Shown one piece after another: positions 11,582-21,636 of a stretch of DNA of 64,000 nt (its first letter is position 1; each line of letters starts with the position of its first letter). The DNA is from Isochrysis galbana (Eukaryota > Haptophyta > Isochrysidales > Isochrysidaceae). Below the pieces are notes generated by a model that saw only the letters and a program-made list of their open reading frames with translations, did not search any database and was not told the DNA's origin. The stretch spans positions 6,659,505 through 6,723,504 of the forward strand of contig CM030936.1 in NCBI GenBank assembly GCA_018136815.1, in the 5' to 3' direction. The translations under genes were made by a program, and so were the position numbers.

Positions 11582-13171
11582 TCACGGCGCGTTCCGGGCC
11601 CATTGAGCCGACGTCCTGTTGAGAAGGACGGTGACGTTCGACGTGATGTTGAGCGGCAGCGTGCTGTTCCGCTCGAAAGGAGACAGCCAACCACTCTCGC
11701 TGCGACACACCTCTTCACCCGGGAGCGCCATCTCTCTCCAAGTCACGCAGATAGACCGGATGAGTACGGGCGCAAAGATGAGCAGAAAGAGAGCAAAGAG
11801 CATCAACCGCTGCTGCCAGCCGTCATGCGGGCGGCGGAGTCGGCGGAGTGCGGCCAGTTGCACGGGTGAACAGCTGAGAAGACGTAGGTGGAATATGCCA
11901 GCTGACTTAAGTGAGACGACCTCGAGGACCACGACACAGATTAGCGTGACGATGGCCGCGCGCAGCCCGGCGCTAGCCCGGCTGAAGAGATCAACGTTCT
12001 CGTACTCTTGCATGATATCCATACACATGAAGATGTGATAGATGATGTTGAAGGCGAGGAGTGGCCGGCAGACAGCAGCGGCACGTAGGTGGAAGCGCGA
12101 GCCGGCGACTATCATCACCATGGCAGTGATGAACATCAAGACGGGCGAGAGGACGTCGCGCTGACCTACGTAGCTCATGACGAGAGCCGACATGGCGGCC
12201 TCGACCGATGCAAGTGCGAGCAGCCGCCGCGCTTCGGCCAGGACAAGACGTGTCGTAAGTAGCGAGGTGCGTCCTGTCCAGTCGGCAAAGGTTGGCACGT
12301 CAATCGTTCGTCGCGAGCGCGACTGCGCAGCGGCAGCAGCGGCCTCGTCCTCGATGTGCCGGCAGACAGGGCAGCGACCGTCCTTGCGCAACCATTCGCG
12401 TATACACGTGGCGTGAAAGCGGTGCCGGCACGCCAGCTCCTGAACTGGCTCGTCCGAGAGCGGCATGAAGCAGACGATGCACTCGTCCTCCGCACCGTCC
12501 TGAAGGTTGACGGTCGTCCCTGCCTCGCGACTAGCGACGCCCTCCTCGAGCTTGGAAGGTGACATCCGCTCTTGTATCTCGGGCCCAGAACGGAGCGCGC
12601 AGTCGTTCTCCGCGCAGGTGGCGACACTGGAGGCCGCAGCCTCCGGATCGTCGGAGGAGGAGGCGTGGCTTGCGAAGATCGGCTGCCTTGGCTCCACCAC
12701 AGAAAGCAAGACGGCGTCTGGCGGACATGAGGACGCGGAGGGCGCTGGCGTTTCGTTGGAGGAAGGTGTCACGGGCGAACATGGCAGTGCGCGAGATGGG
12801 ATTGAGGCAAGTTCGGAGGACGTCTCGGACGCAAGCGCGGAGGCGGGCGGGGAGGAGGAGACAGATGAGGAGGATGAGGTAGTGGTGGGGGTGGCGGCCG
12901 CGGCCGCGGCCGCGGTGGTGGTGGTGGTGGAGGAGGAGGAGGAGGACTGTGGCATTGCGGTGGGGAGGCCAGCGGACGATTCGAGCTTTGCACGGGTGTC
13001 GGCGGGCGCGGGGTGTTGCAAGGGTGGTGCCTCGGAGATGTGTGACTCGGTCGCGTCATCAGAGAGCGCACGGGCTATGGAAGGGGACGCCGGGGGTGAG
13101 GGGGGCGGCTCTGCGAGGCGGTGGTCTGCATCTCTGCGGTGGGCAGAGGAAGTGGAGAAGGGGGAGGGCAT
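11582..13171 (-). CDS. Multipass membrane RING-H2 E3 ubiquitin ligase
   Basis: A single exon from ATG 13171, 529 residues. Residues 1 to about 220 are Pro/Ser/Thr/Ala-rich low complexity, with a long Thr-Ala run encoded by GTGGTG and GCGGCC repeats. A RING-H2 domain follows: CIVCFMPL...CRHRFHATCIREWL...CPVC, all eight zinc ligands present. Four to five hydrophobic segments come next (around LSPVLMFITAMVMIVAG, LLAFNIIYHIFMCM, AAIVTLICVVVLEVV and LMLFALFLLIFAPVLI). The C-terminal tail holds NST, NIT, NVT and NRT sequons, which suggests it faces the lumen. The likely role is ER or endomembrane ubiquitylation. A GA/G-rich tract lies just upstream. Confidence 0.88.
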   Translation of the reverse strand: MPSPFSTSSAHRRDADHRLAEPPPSPPASPSIARALSDDATESHISEAPPLQHPAPADTRAKLESSAGLPTAMPQSSSSSSTTTTTAAAAAAATPTTTSSSSSVSSSPPASALASETSSELASIPSRALPCSPVTPSSNETPAPSASSCPPDAVLLSVVEPRQPIFASHASSSDDPEAAASSVATCAENDCALRSGPEIQERMSPSKLEEGVASREAGTTVNLQDGAEDECIVCFMPLSDEPVQELACRHRFHATCIREWLRKDGRCPVCRHIEDEAAAAAAQSRSRRTIDVPTFADWTGRTSLLTTRLVLAEARRLLALASVEAAMSALVMSYVGQRDVLSPVLMFITAMVMIVAGSRFHLRAAAVCRPLLAFNIIYHIFMCMDIMQEYENVDLFSRASAGLRAAIVTLICVVVLEVVSLKSAGIFHLRLLSCSPVQLAALRRLRRPHDGWQQRLMLFALFLLIFAPVLIRSICVTWREMALPGEEVCRSESGWLSPFERNSTLPLNITSNVTVLLNRTSAQWARNAP

Positions 13172-13445
13172 TGTATGAGTGTGTGTGTGCGTGGGGGGGG
13201 AGAGAAGGGGGGGGGGGGCGGGGAAGATAGGCGGGGCAAGGCGGCTTTGGGTGGAGGAAGCGGGTGAGGGTGGGGCGGGAGCCCAGGGGGAAGAGAGGGA
13301 AGGGGATGGAAGCGGGGGGGAAGGGGGGGGGGAGGAGGAAGGGGGGGAGGGAGAGGGGGGGAGTGAGAGGGGGAAGGAGAGCCGAGGGGCGCGCGACTTC
13401 TCTCGGAAATTCTAAAGAGTAATGGGGAAGAATTACATGGGAAAC

Positions 13446-14258
13446 GGAGGGCCTTGCTGGGGAGGGAGTGCGAGAAGAAGGATGGACGCTGTGGAGCAAG
13501 AGAGAAGAAGTGGAGAGAGTCTCTCCAAAGGATGGAGAGAGAGTTTTCGCGGAGAAGGGAGAGGAAGAAGGACGCAGAGAAGAAGAGCGGGAGAGAGAAA
13601 GAGTATGTAGAAGTAGAGGGAGAGAGGGTGAGAGAGAGGAAGGGATTGCACGTTTCATAGAGTAGAAGAAGTACTGAGTGGAGGGGGGGGGATGGGTCGA
13701 GAGACAGCGTTTGGGAGCACGGGAACAGAGAGAAAGGAAGAGAGCTGGGTCAGGGTCAGGGTCGGGGGGGGGGGGGGGGGGGGGGGGGAGGGAGGGGGGC
13801 GGGGAAGAGAGAGAGGGAGGGGGGGGGAGGAGAGAGAGAAGGGGGGGGGGGGGAGAGAGAGAGAGAGAGAGTCCAAGAGGGAGAGAGGGAGAGGGGCAAC
13901 GGGCGGAGACAAAGAAAGTGTGGGGAGAGAGAGAAAGGGGGGAGGGGGGGGGGGGGGGGGAAGGGGCTTCCCCCCGCCAAAAACAAAACGCCTATCTCTC
14001 TGTCTGTGTGACGAGGCGGCCCGAGAGAGAGAGAGTGATCCGAGAGATCCGAGAGCTTGGGTGGGCGCGCTCATTCGTAACCGTCTCTCCCTCTACTACT
14101 ACATACTCTCTCTCTCTCTCTCTCTCTTCTTCTCTGCGTGCTTCTTCCTCTCCTTTCTCCGCGAAACTCTCTCTCCATCCTTTGGAGAGACTCTCTACTT
14201 CTTCTCTCTTGCTCCACAGCGTCCATCCTTCTTCTCGCACTCCCAGCAAGGCCCTCCA
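13446..14258. repeat. Foldback: inverted repeat with GA/G-rich spacer
   Basis: About 180 bp at 13446-13633 reappears reverse-complemented at about 14080-14258: GGAGGGCCTTGCTGGG on one arm, CCCAGCAAGGCCCTCC on the other, with the same GACGCTGTGGAGCAAGAG core. Small indels separate the arms. The spacer (13660-13975) is nearly all G and GA, including an uninterrupted G run near 13768-13788. Apparent Arg/Glu/Gly frames here are repeat artefacts. Confidence 0.85.
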
Positions 14259-14262
14259 TTTC

Positions 14263-14380
14263 TATATTTGGCCCAGCGACTATCAGAAGAGCGGTGTAGA
14301 TTAGAATCGCACCGTCGGAGGCTAGCGCAACGAGTCGGTGACAGTAGAACCACTCCTACAAAACAACTCAGGCTAAACAT
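14263..14380. repeat. Diverged solo LTR of the copia family at 40238
   Basis: From TATATTTGGCCCAGCGACTATC to CAACTCAGGCTAAACA the sequence matches the 177-bp LTR of the complete copia element, with substitutions and an internal deletion of about 50 bp. No internal retroelement sequence is next to it. It lies exactly at the end of the foldback arm. Confidence 0.75.
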
Positions 14381-14382
14381 AG

Positions 14383-14905
<523 letters not shown>

Positions 14906-15078
14906 CGAGAGAGGCGGCGTGGATGGGGCGGGGGGGAGCGGGAGGGGGAGAAGGGGGGAGGGCAAGGGGTGGGGGCGAGGAGGAAGGGGGCAGCTGGGAA
15001 CGGGAGAAGGAGGAGGGTGAGAACGGCAAGGCGCGGGGGGCTGAGAGCTTGGACGGCGAGCGTCGAGGAGGCTGCTGC

Positions 15079-16254
15079 ATGGAGGGACAGGGCAAGGGCT
15101 CCGATGGCGGAGACCTTCGGGATGAGTGGCTTGAGGAAGCAGGGAAGCGAGGAGCGGGGCGGCGGCGAGGAAACGAGAGCAGGGATAACGAGTCGGCGTC
15201 TCTATCGACCCTGCCTGACGAGCTCTTACGCCTCGTGGCCGTGCAGCTCGTCCGCCTCGAGGGCCGCGTGCGCCAGCCACGGCTACCAGCGGTTCGGCTC
15301 TGCCAGGTGTGCCGGGTGTGGGATGGCGCCCTCCTGCCGCTCTTTCATCCTCCTGTGCTAGGCGTCATCAGCTCGCGAGAGCTGCGCCTGCTCAAGATGC
15401 GCGCGCTAGACCAACATAATCTGTCTCCGCTCTCCACCTTTCGCGGCCGGAGGAGGATCATCAAAGAGCACCGTCTACATCTGAAAGGAATCCACCTTCC
15501 TGAGCGGATGCTCTGGGAACGCCACAGCAGCGGCGCCTCGGCGCTCAGTACGCGCCTCACAGAGGCCGTTCTATCGGGCATCGCGCAGACGTACGGCAGG
15601 CCAGTGCCGGAAGCCGGAACTGGCCAGATTCACGGTGTACTTTTGCGAAAGCTCCTCTACCGACGCTTCCTCTCCTCAGGCTACTTGGGCCTCGGAGCTA
15701 CGCTGTCCGCAGATGAGGTGATGGCCCACTTTAACTCCATAGCCTGCTCGGCCTATCGCGTCTTCCTCATCATCAAGGCGGTCGAAGCCCGGGCCATGGC
15801 TCTCCGCTCAGACGAGCTCCAGACTTTACCACTGGATCCTAGCGCGGGCCTGCATGACCCAAATTGCCCAAGTGTGTGCTCGAGCGATTCGGCACAAGCG
15901 CTTGTACCATACCGGCTCTGGCTCGAGAGTTCACGGCCAGGTACCATCGCCGACTATGCCTGGGGAGTGCATCTCGAGTCGCGTGCGAGCTACGCGCGTG
16001 CGAGTCGCGCTCTCCTCTTCAATAGCCAAGCTACTGCGTTGCCGCGCCGATTGGTGGACAACGAGGACTACTCGTGTGAGACCATCCGAAGAAAGGCCCA
16101 CGCTCTCTTCCCCTTTAACTTCGGAGTCGGCTGCGGCAACGAATACACGTGGTTGTCCGCATCCGTGTACTTTGGGATGAGCGATGTCGAGACAGCCCTG
16201 GCAGCAGACCTCTTTGAGGTTCTGGATCAACAGTGGTTGGATGACCAAATGTGA
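15079..16254 (+). CDS. F-box protein
   Basis: 391 residues from ATG 15079; the frame also runs upstream into the GA repeat, so this ATG is chosen because unique sequence starts here. An F-box-like motif lies at about residues 45-90: LPDELLRLVAVQLVRLEG then RLCQVCRVWDGALL. F-box proteins link substrates to SCF ubiquitin ligases. The remainder (a helix-rich segment, then VPYRLWLE and NFGVGCGNEYTWLSASVYF near the C-terminus) has no repeat type I recognise. No introns are needed. The F-box assignment rests on the Leu-Pro/Cys-Arg-Val-Trp pattern alone. Confidence 0.65.
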   Translation: MEGQGKGSDGGDLRDEWLEEAGKRGAGRRRGNESRDNESASLSTLPDELLRLVAVQLVRLEGRVRQPRLPAVRLCQVCRVWDGALLPLFHPPVLGVISSRELRLLKMRALDQHNLSPLSTFRGRRRIIKEHRLHLKGIHLPERMLWERHSSGASALSTRLTEAVLSGIAQTYGRPVPEAGTGQIHGVLLRKLLYRRFLSSGYLGLGATLSADEVMAHFNSIACSAYRVFLIIKAVEARAMALRSDELQTLPLDPSAGLHDPNCPSVCSSDSAQALVPYRLWLESSRPGTIADYAWGVHLESRASYARASRALLFNSQATALPRRLVDNEDYSCETIRRKAHALFPFNFGVGCGNEYTWLSASVYFGMSDVETALAADLFEVLDQQWLDDQM

Positions 16255-16775
16255 ATGGTAGGGCCGAAACATCCCCTTCTCACACTTATGCTATCAATCC
16301 TCATGAGGCAGGGCACTAAAACAAGGGAAGCTACGGTGTTAAACGGCCACTGTGTTTAGGCCGCTTATTGTGGGGGCCATGTAGAGGGAGGGGAGAAGGC
16401 CGACGGAGGCAAGCTATACATATGCTTAAGGTGGTTCTAAAGAGCGTAAAATACCTTAAATACCTGCCGCGAGAGCGGCGAGAATGGCGACCGCACCAGC
16501 CACCTGCTCTCCCCTCAGCCCCCCCCCCCCCCCCCCCGCCCCCCCCCACACACACACACACGGCACTCCGTGGGCAGGGAGAGGGTGCTGCCCCAAAGGA
16601 CACCCACTCCCAGCAAAAGGTGCGGGACTTCTACCTACCGTCCCCGCTCTGACACTTGTGACATCTAATAACCCCCCCTCTTCAGCGCCAAAGGCGCGGG
16701 ACTTCTACCGTCCCCATTGTGACTGCCCCCCCCCCCCCCCCCCAACTCTGTGCGACTGACAAATTTCAGTCACAC
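16255..16775. other. No gene; C-rich and short duplicated sequence
   Basis: Contains homopolymer C runs (near 16519-16548 and 16727-16743) and two direct copies of GCGGGACTTCTACC at about 16622 and 16697. No coding signal is seen. Confidence 0.5.
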
Positions 16776-17182
16776 TAGGCCCAGGCCAGAATATGTAGTT
16801 TGGCCAACCCAAATATGTAGCATTTATATGTAGAAAATATGTAGAGATCTGTAGCAAGGCATCCAAATAGGTGCCCAAGTATGCGGCAAATATGTAGATA
16901 TGTTGATAAAAAACTTGCAAACACAAAATACAAAATACCAATCAATAACCTAGGAGCGAGAGGGTCTAGGGGCAGAGTGTGCATGTGTAAAGCTCGCCGA
17001 AAAGGGTGCCGGCGCCGAGGGCGATGACGACGCCTGAGCCTAAGTGTGTGTGCACGATCTTGTCGCCCACCTTGAAGTCGTCGGCGTAGTCGTAGTCGTC
17101 GTCGAGCTCTGAGAGCACCGGAGCACCGAGGACCGAGGACTCGCACTCGTTGCTCGTTGCTTGCATCGAAGCGCGCGATGGG
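16776..17182 (-). mobile_element. hAT remnant: terminal repeat, ATATGTAG subterminal repeats and N-terminal ORF piece
   Basis: The end at 16776 reads TAGGCCCAGGCCAGAATATG, like the ends of the hAT at 17183, and is followed by about seven copies of ATATGTAG within 140 bp. Inland, the minus strand encodes an acidic stretch (DDDYDYADDF) and KVGDKIVHTHLG, related to RVGDRVVHTLLG inside the neighbouring hAT. The ORF continues across the insertion into 19103-19145, where it begins MAMNGEYTER. The matching far end was not found. Confidence 0.6.
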
Positions 17183-17423
17183 TAGGGCCAGGTTAGAGTT
17201 TCGCGCCGGACCCCCCCAAGTTTCGCGCGAAAGTTTCGCAAAAGTTGCTCACTGCCTGCACAAGTTTCACAAAAGTTTCGCGAAGTTTTTTCGGACTTAA
17301 GACTTAGCATTAGCACGCCACACGCACACATACAACATCGGACGATGGTGGTAGTAGTAGTTAGTAGTAGCGTAGCTAGTAGTTTCAACATACATTCACT
17401 ACGTATACAACACTCACACTCAC

Positions 17424-18491
17424 TTAACACGGACGATCATTATATCGCAACATCAAGCCTGCCTGCACTTGATCCGCAAGGCTGCTAGCTTGCAGGTGGC
17501 CGAACATACATTTCAACAACGAGAACACGCGCTCACATGCAGCAGACGAAGGTGTGAGAGAGAAAGTTATACGTGCCACAGCAGCCCAATTAGGGATTTT
17601 GGAATGGTTGCAAGCCCACCAATGGAGAACCTTAGTTGTGAAGTCTGGAATGTCGGCGCGGTCGACCGTGAAGTTTTGCGCCGCGCCCTGGTAGACACGA
17701 AGCTCTTGCTCCAGCTTGTCAGCCAAATTACTAGACAAGTGAGCTACTGAATTCATCGTACACAGTGATCTAATCCAAACTGAATCGATTTCTTTGGCAT
17801 AGGAGGGGTCGAGAGCCCGCAGCCATCCCATCTCCTCATGCTGATCCTTGCAATGATACGATCTTGCGCAATTGTCCGTCAAGCGATCTTCGAGATATTT
17901 GAGGCCCCCCTTGACGCACTCAATCAGATTTTGCCACTGAGGAAGAGCTCGAACGTCCACGATCGCCCGCATCTCCGCTTCCGTCGCGACATTCAGTGTC
18001 GAGCCATCCATGTACTTCACAGTGTAGGTGCCCGCGTGGATTGCGTGTAGAGTCCCGGCATACCACGCGTTGTACGGCGCATCGAACCACTCGTACGTCT
18101 GCAAACCAACAACAAGGGGCTGTGCAGCACGAAGGACACCTGCAAGATTGGGCATGCTGCTAGCTTCCTCACCTATCGTGTGATAGTTACTGAGGATCTC
18201 TTCCAAAGCATCATGAGCTAGGAGGATTTCGAGCCCGTCCCCCTCGAGTTTGTATGTTGTCGAGCACAATAGCCCCATGTCCAGGGCTGCCGCGAGCTCT
18301 AGCCGCAACCGCTCCTTCTTGGTCTGCAAAATTTCACGCAAAGCACGAGTCGTTGCATCGCCAATGCCGCGCTTTTCCAAGCGATCAACAAAGGACTCTA
18401 GGTGATGGAACTTTGTGGCCAGCTGCTTCATAATCTCCCAGCGCGACCACCAACGGATCTGAGAGTAGCCCTTCATCGCTACCCCCGTCAC
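17424..18491 (-). CDS. hAT transposase C-terminal half with Tudor-like insertion
   Basis: Begins after an acceptor-like CAACAG at 18492 and runs about 355 residues to a stop. The Trp-rich motif GYSQIRWWSRWE near its start and the dimerisation domain SAACERVFSLL...SLADQVQAGLMLR at the end are hAT hallmarks. At 18089-17982 is an unusual segment, WFDAPYNAWYAGTL...YTVKYMDGSTLNV, with the pattern of a Tudor/Agenet-type beta barrel. Catalytic residues expected upstream are absent. Upstream sequence (18891-18492) encodes a basic then acidic N-terminal piece in another frame. Confidence 0.75.
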   Translation of the reverse strand: MTGVAMKGYSQIRWWSRWEIMKQLATKFHHLESFVDRLEKRGIGDATTRALREILQTKKERLRLELAAALDMGLLCSTTYKLEGDGLEILLAHDALEEILSNYHTIGEEASSMPNLAGVLRAAQPLVVGLQTYEWFDAPYNAWYAGTLHAIHAGTYTVKYMDGSTLNVATEAEMRAIVDVRALPQWQNLIECVKGGLKYLEDRLTDNCARSYHCKDQHEEMGWLRALDPSYAKEIDSVWIRSLCTMNSVAHLSSNLADKLEQELRVYQGAAQNFTVDRADIPDFTTKVLHWWACNHSKIPNWAAVARITFSLTPSSAACERVFSLLKCMFGHLQASSLADQVQAGLMLRYNDRPC

Positions 18492-18891
18492 CTGTTGCGC
18501 CGAGGAGGGTGTGGACCACGCGATCACCGACTCGAAAGTGATCGTTGCTCTTTACGTCGTTGTCGTTGTCGTTCTCCTCGTTGTCATCCTCAACACCGCT
18601 GTCCACTGACACCTCAGAGCCGGTGCTCTCGGCAAGCATGTCGTCCTCGTCGATCTTGTCGTCGTTCTCGGTCACGCTCGTGGACGTTGTCCCACAGGCC
18701 GGTGGCTTCGACAGCGACGCATGCGCTGACGAGCGAGCGGAGAGACGGAGAGAGGGAAAGTGAATGAGGATGCGGACAGGCCCGGCTGGGGCTGTGGGCT
18801 GTGGGCTGTGGCGGCGCTGGCGGGCTGGCAGTGTGTTGGCCTTGCGACGGGCCGCCGCGCGCGCAGGCTCACCTCGACGGCTCCTCACCAT
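18492..18891 (-). CDS. N-terminal ORF piece of the hAT element
   Basis: From ATG 18891 (MVRSRRGEPARAAARRK) the frame encodes a basic N-terminus, a Pro/Arg-rich part, a long Asp/Glu/Asn stretch and DHFRVGDRVVHTLLG. It meets the transposase C-terminal half near 18492, where a splice (acceptor CAACAG) or a deletion joint would be needed. The FRVGDRVVHT motif resembles the FKVGDKIVHT piece in the flanking hAT remnant. Confidence 0.45.
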
Positions 18892-19408
18892 CTTCTCGCT
18901 GAGGGAGTGAGAGTGTGAGAGTGAGAGAGTGAGCAGGGCCGCCACGGGCCACAGGGGAGTCGCTCGCCGCCCCCCCCCCCCCCCAAGTTTCGCGTAAGTT
19001 GCGCGTATGGGCTATTTTGGGCCCAAGTTTCGCGAAAGTTTTTTTGCCAGAAAAGTGACCCAAGTTTCGAAATAAGTTTCGCGAAACTCTGACCTGGCCC
19101 TAGCGATGGGATCGTTGTCATTGCGCTCGGTGTACTCGCCGTTCATGGCCATGTGCTTCGTGAGTAGAGAAAGAGGGGGGGGGCGGGGAGTGAGGAGGGA
19201 GAGAGCGGAGAGCGAGCACGACACCGGGTTGATCGCTTGATCGTCGGAATTATTCACTTAAAAAGCGTTCTTTTATACGTCACCAGTTGTCGGCTTGCTT
19301 TGCACTCACTACGCTGCGCGCCTCGCGCCTCCGCCGCGTCGCCGCGTCTCGCGCCAAGAGATGCCTCGCGCCAAAATCCAAAATCACTTTTGCGCCAGAG
19401 CGTGTGCA

Positions 19409-19570
19409 AGGGGGGGGGGGTCCGACGGGACTTCGCACCGTCTTTTCGGACGAGGATTCTGAAAAGGCGGGGAGACCCTCCGAGCCGCTTTCGCCGGGGC
19501 TTTCCGCTCACGGTCAAAAATGTCGACCCCCCCCATATTAGTACTTAAAAAGCCGTGTTTGACCGCCCTA
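19409..19570. mobile_element. Fragment of the TAGGGCGGTCAAACA family (right end)
   Basis: Ends with TTAAAAAGCCGTGTTTGACCGCCCTA and shares GGTCAAAAATGT and a poly-G tract with the complete MITE at 29984-30260. The left terminal repeat is not present. Confidence 0.65.
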
Positions 19571-19697
19571 CGCTTGCAAGCTGATACAAGTTACTGATAT
19601 CAGTGTAAGCTCCAAAACCCTGCGAGCTCGCGAGCTGACGCAACAACTATGATTGTTATTGCCTCACTTCCACATTTATTTTGCCCACACAGCTACA

Positions 19698-19892
<195 letters not shown>

Positions 19893-19902
19893 CTCTACAG
19901 GC

Positions 19903-20082
19903 TCACGGCACACATTGGAGGGCAAGCACTGCCGCCACGCCCTCCCAGTAGCTGCCCGGAACTGCCACTTGCTCGCCGATGACAGCGCCGCGGTTGCGGA
20001 TCTCAGGCAAGAATTGGGCTGTGATGCGCACGTTGCACGTTGCGCATGGCGCCGCGCCCACGGCCGCGACCTTGAGGCACGT
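19903..20082 (-). CDS. Possible terminal exon, unknown protein
   Basis: After an acceptor-like CTCCAG at 20083 the minus strand encodes 59 residues ending in a TGA beside the (CA)n tract. The composition is protein-like (CATCNVRITAQFLPEIRNRG, GSYWEGVAAVL). No upstream exon could be assigned and the family is not recognised. Low confidence. Confidence 0.3.
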   Translation of the reverse strand, partial: TCLKVAAVGAAPCATCNVRITAQFLPEIRNRGAVIGEQVAVPGSYWEGVAAVLALQCVP

Positions 20083-20356
20083 CTGGAGATCGGAGGTGGC
20101 TGGGCCGCAATGAGTCGGGCGTCGGGGGGGGGAGGGGTTGCAAAAATCGGCGGTAACGACGGCCAATACAAAAATAGAACGTAAGTTTAACTTCGCATAT
20201 AAGTATCATCAAGTATCTAGTAGTGCATTAGATTACTCGAAAACGACATTACTGATGCTATAGGAGGTCTGAGAGAATGATTACTCGGGTCAAAGGGTCA
20301 CCATATGCCGCAATACTTGCATTTCTTGGTAATCAGAAGTAATCTCAGTATTGTAG

Positions 20357-20665
20357 GTGAGCCTTGCCGAGACCAGCAGCCACTCAGGGCATGTGTTGTG
20401 CATCGACACACTGGTGCGCACCGGCGCGCGGCTGACCGACTGCACATCCACCGGTCTGACGGCCCTGGCGTGGGCCGCGTGCAATGGGAACGAGGGGTGC
20501 GTTAAGGCGCTCGTGCGGGCGAGAGCGAGCGTGCACACGGCCGACGAGGACGGATGGACGCCCCTGCATTATGCGGTGGAACATGGACATGGCTCGTGCG
20601 TGGGCGTCCTGCTGGAGGCGCACGCGGATCCTTGCGCCGCCGACATTGACGGCCCTGTTTCGACT
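20357..20665 (+). CDS. Ankyrin-repeat exon or gene remnant
   Basis: About 100 residues with two full ankyrin repeats (TGLTALAWAACNGNEGCVKA and DGWTPLHYAVEHGHGSCVG) plus partial ones on each side. The fourth repeat stops after ADIDG, where homology ends. It opens after a possible acceptor (TATTGTAG at 20349-20356). With no start codon or further repeats nearby, it is one internal exon or a remnant. 20666-21636 holds no other recognised coding sequence. Confidence 0.6.
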
Positions 20666-21636
20666 GAACGTACGCGACCTTGTGATTGCCTTACACCGCA
20701 TAGCGGTAGTCGGATTTTTAAAAGATTCTTTTCTTGGCTTTGCGCTATATGTATCTGCCATCGAAAGGGGGCAGCGTTTGTGGTGGTGGTTCATGCTTGT
20801 GTTGGTAGCCATCGCCACGTTCGCATTGTTGCAAGAACTACAAGAAAACTATGACCATTTGACGGCTCGTTCATGGATCATATCATCATATCCCAGTCGG
20901 TCCCATATTCGACGGAACGCAACCTCGCAATTTGTCTATTGCAGCTTGTGCCCTCCGCACCGGAAATGTGAGTGATTGGGCTACACTATGAAGAGCCACA
21001 ACATGATAAGGCACATGAGCAGTTATGCGGGAAGCAGTTGATATTGGCCCCCGGCCAACCTCTGCGCACATGCACATGAGTATTCACAGCCACACGCAGG
21101 TGGAGGAGCGAAATGTGCTCGATGCAAACGGCGGCAAGTAAGAGGGCGAGGCCCAATCTTAGCGTTCCTCATGCGAAGCGTTGAGATGGAGTGAGAAGCT
21201 AGCCGACCCACACAGACGACAACACTGCACGACAGGACTATTGTGACCTGGAAGTGCTGCTGGTTTCAATCTCTGCAAAAGCGCGTCTCGAGGATGCCCG
21301 AATTACAGCGCTAAGTTGCCCGTGGTCCGGCAACCCCGGCATGCGTCGGCGGCATGAGGAGGGCTGGATGAATGCAGGCGTCGTTGAACGCGGCTCGCCA
21401 CTGGCGAAGCTCGCGCCGAGCCAAGGCAAGACCGTGTCCGCCATATGCGGGTGGGACGGCGAGTGGCGGTGGACGCACGGCAATCGGCAAAACGCAAATG
21501 ATGACGCACTACAGACGCATCCTTGTCTGCCGCCTGCACACTTGATAACAGCGAGAATAGCATCAGCGTGATGGGCATGTGAGAGCCGATCGCGGATGCA
21601 GGGTCCCTCAAACTCACGCCGAAGGCCGCAAACCCT

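Larger units (their letters stand above)
17183..19102 (-). mobile_element. Complete hAT transposon with 23-bp TIRs and 8-bp TSD
   Basis: Both ends begin TAGGGCCAGGT(T/C)AGAGTTTCGCG (one mismatch in 23). The octamer GCGATGGG flanks the element at 17175-17182 and 19103-19110, the length hAT transposases create. Clusters of TTTCGCGAAA-type palindromes lie just inside both ends (about 17200-17290 and 18985-19090), as expected for transposase binding sites. It is 1,920 bp long, too short for a full transposase, and no BED finger or catalytic Asp region is seen, so it is probably an internally deleted copy moved in trans. Confidence 0.9.

Noticed and set aside
12507-13178. Plus-strand acidic Ala/Val frame opposite the RING gene
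   Set aside because: Shadow of the low-complexity N-terminus; the RING domain fixes the minus strand.
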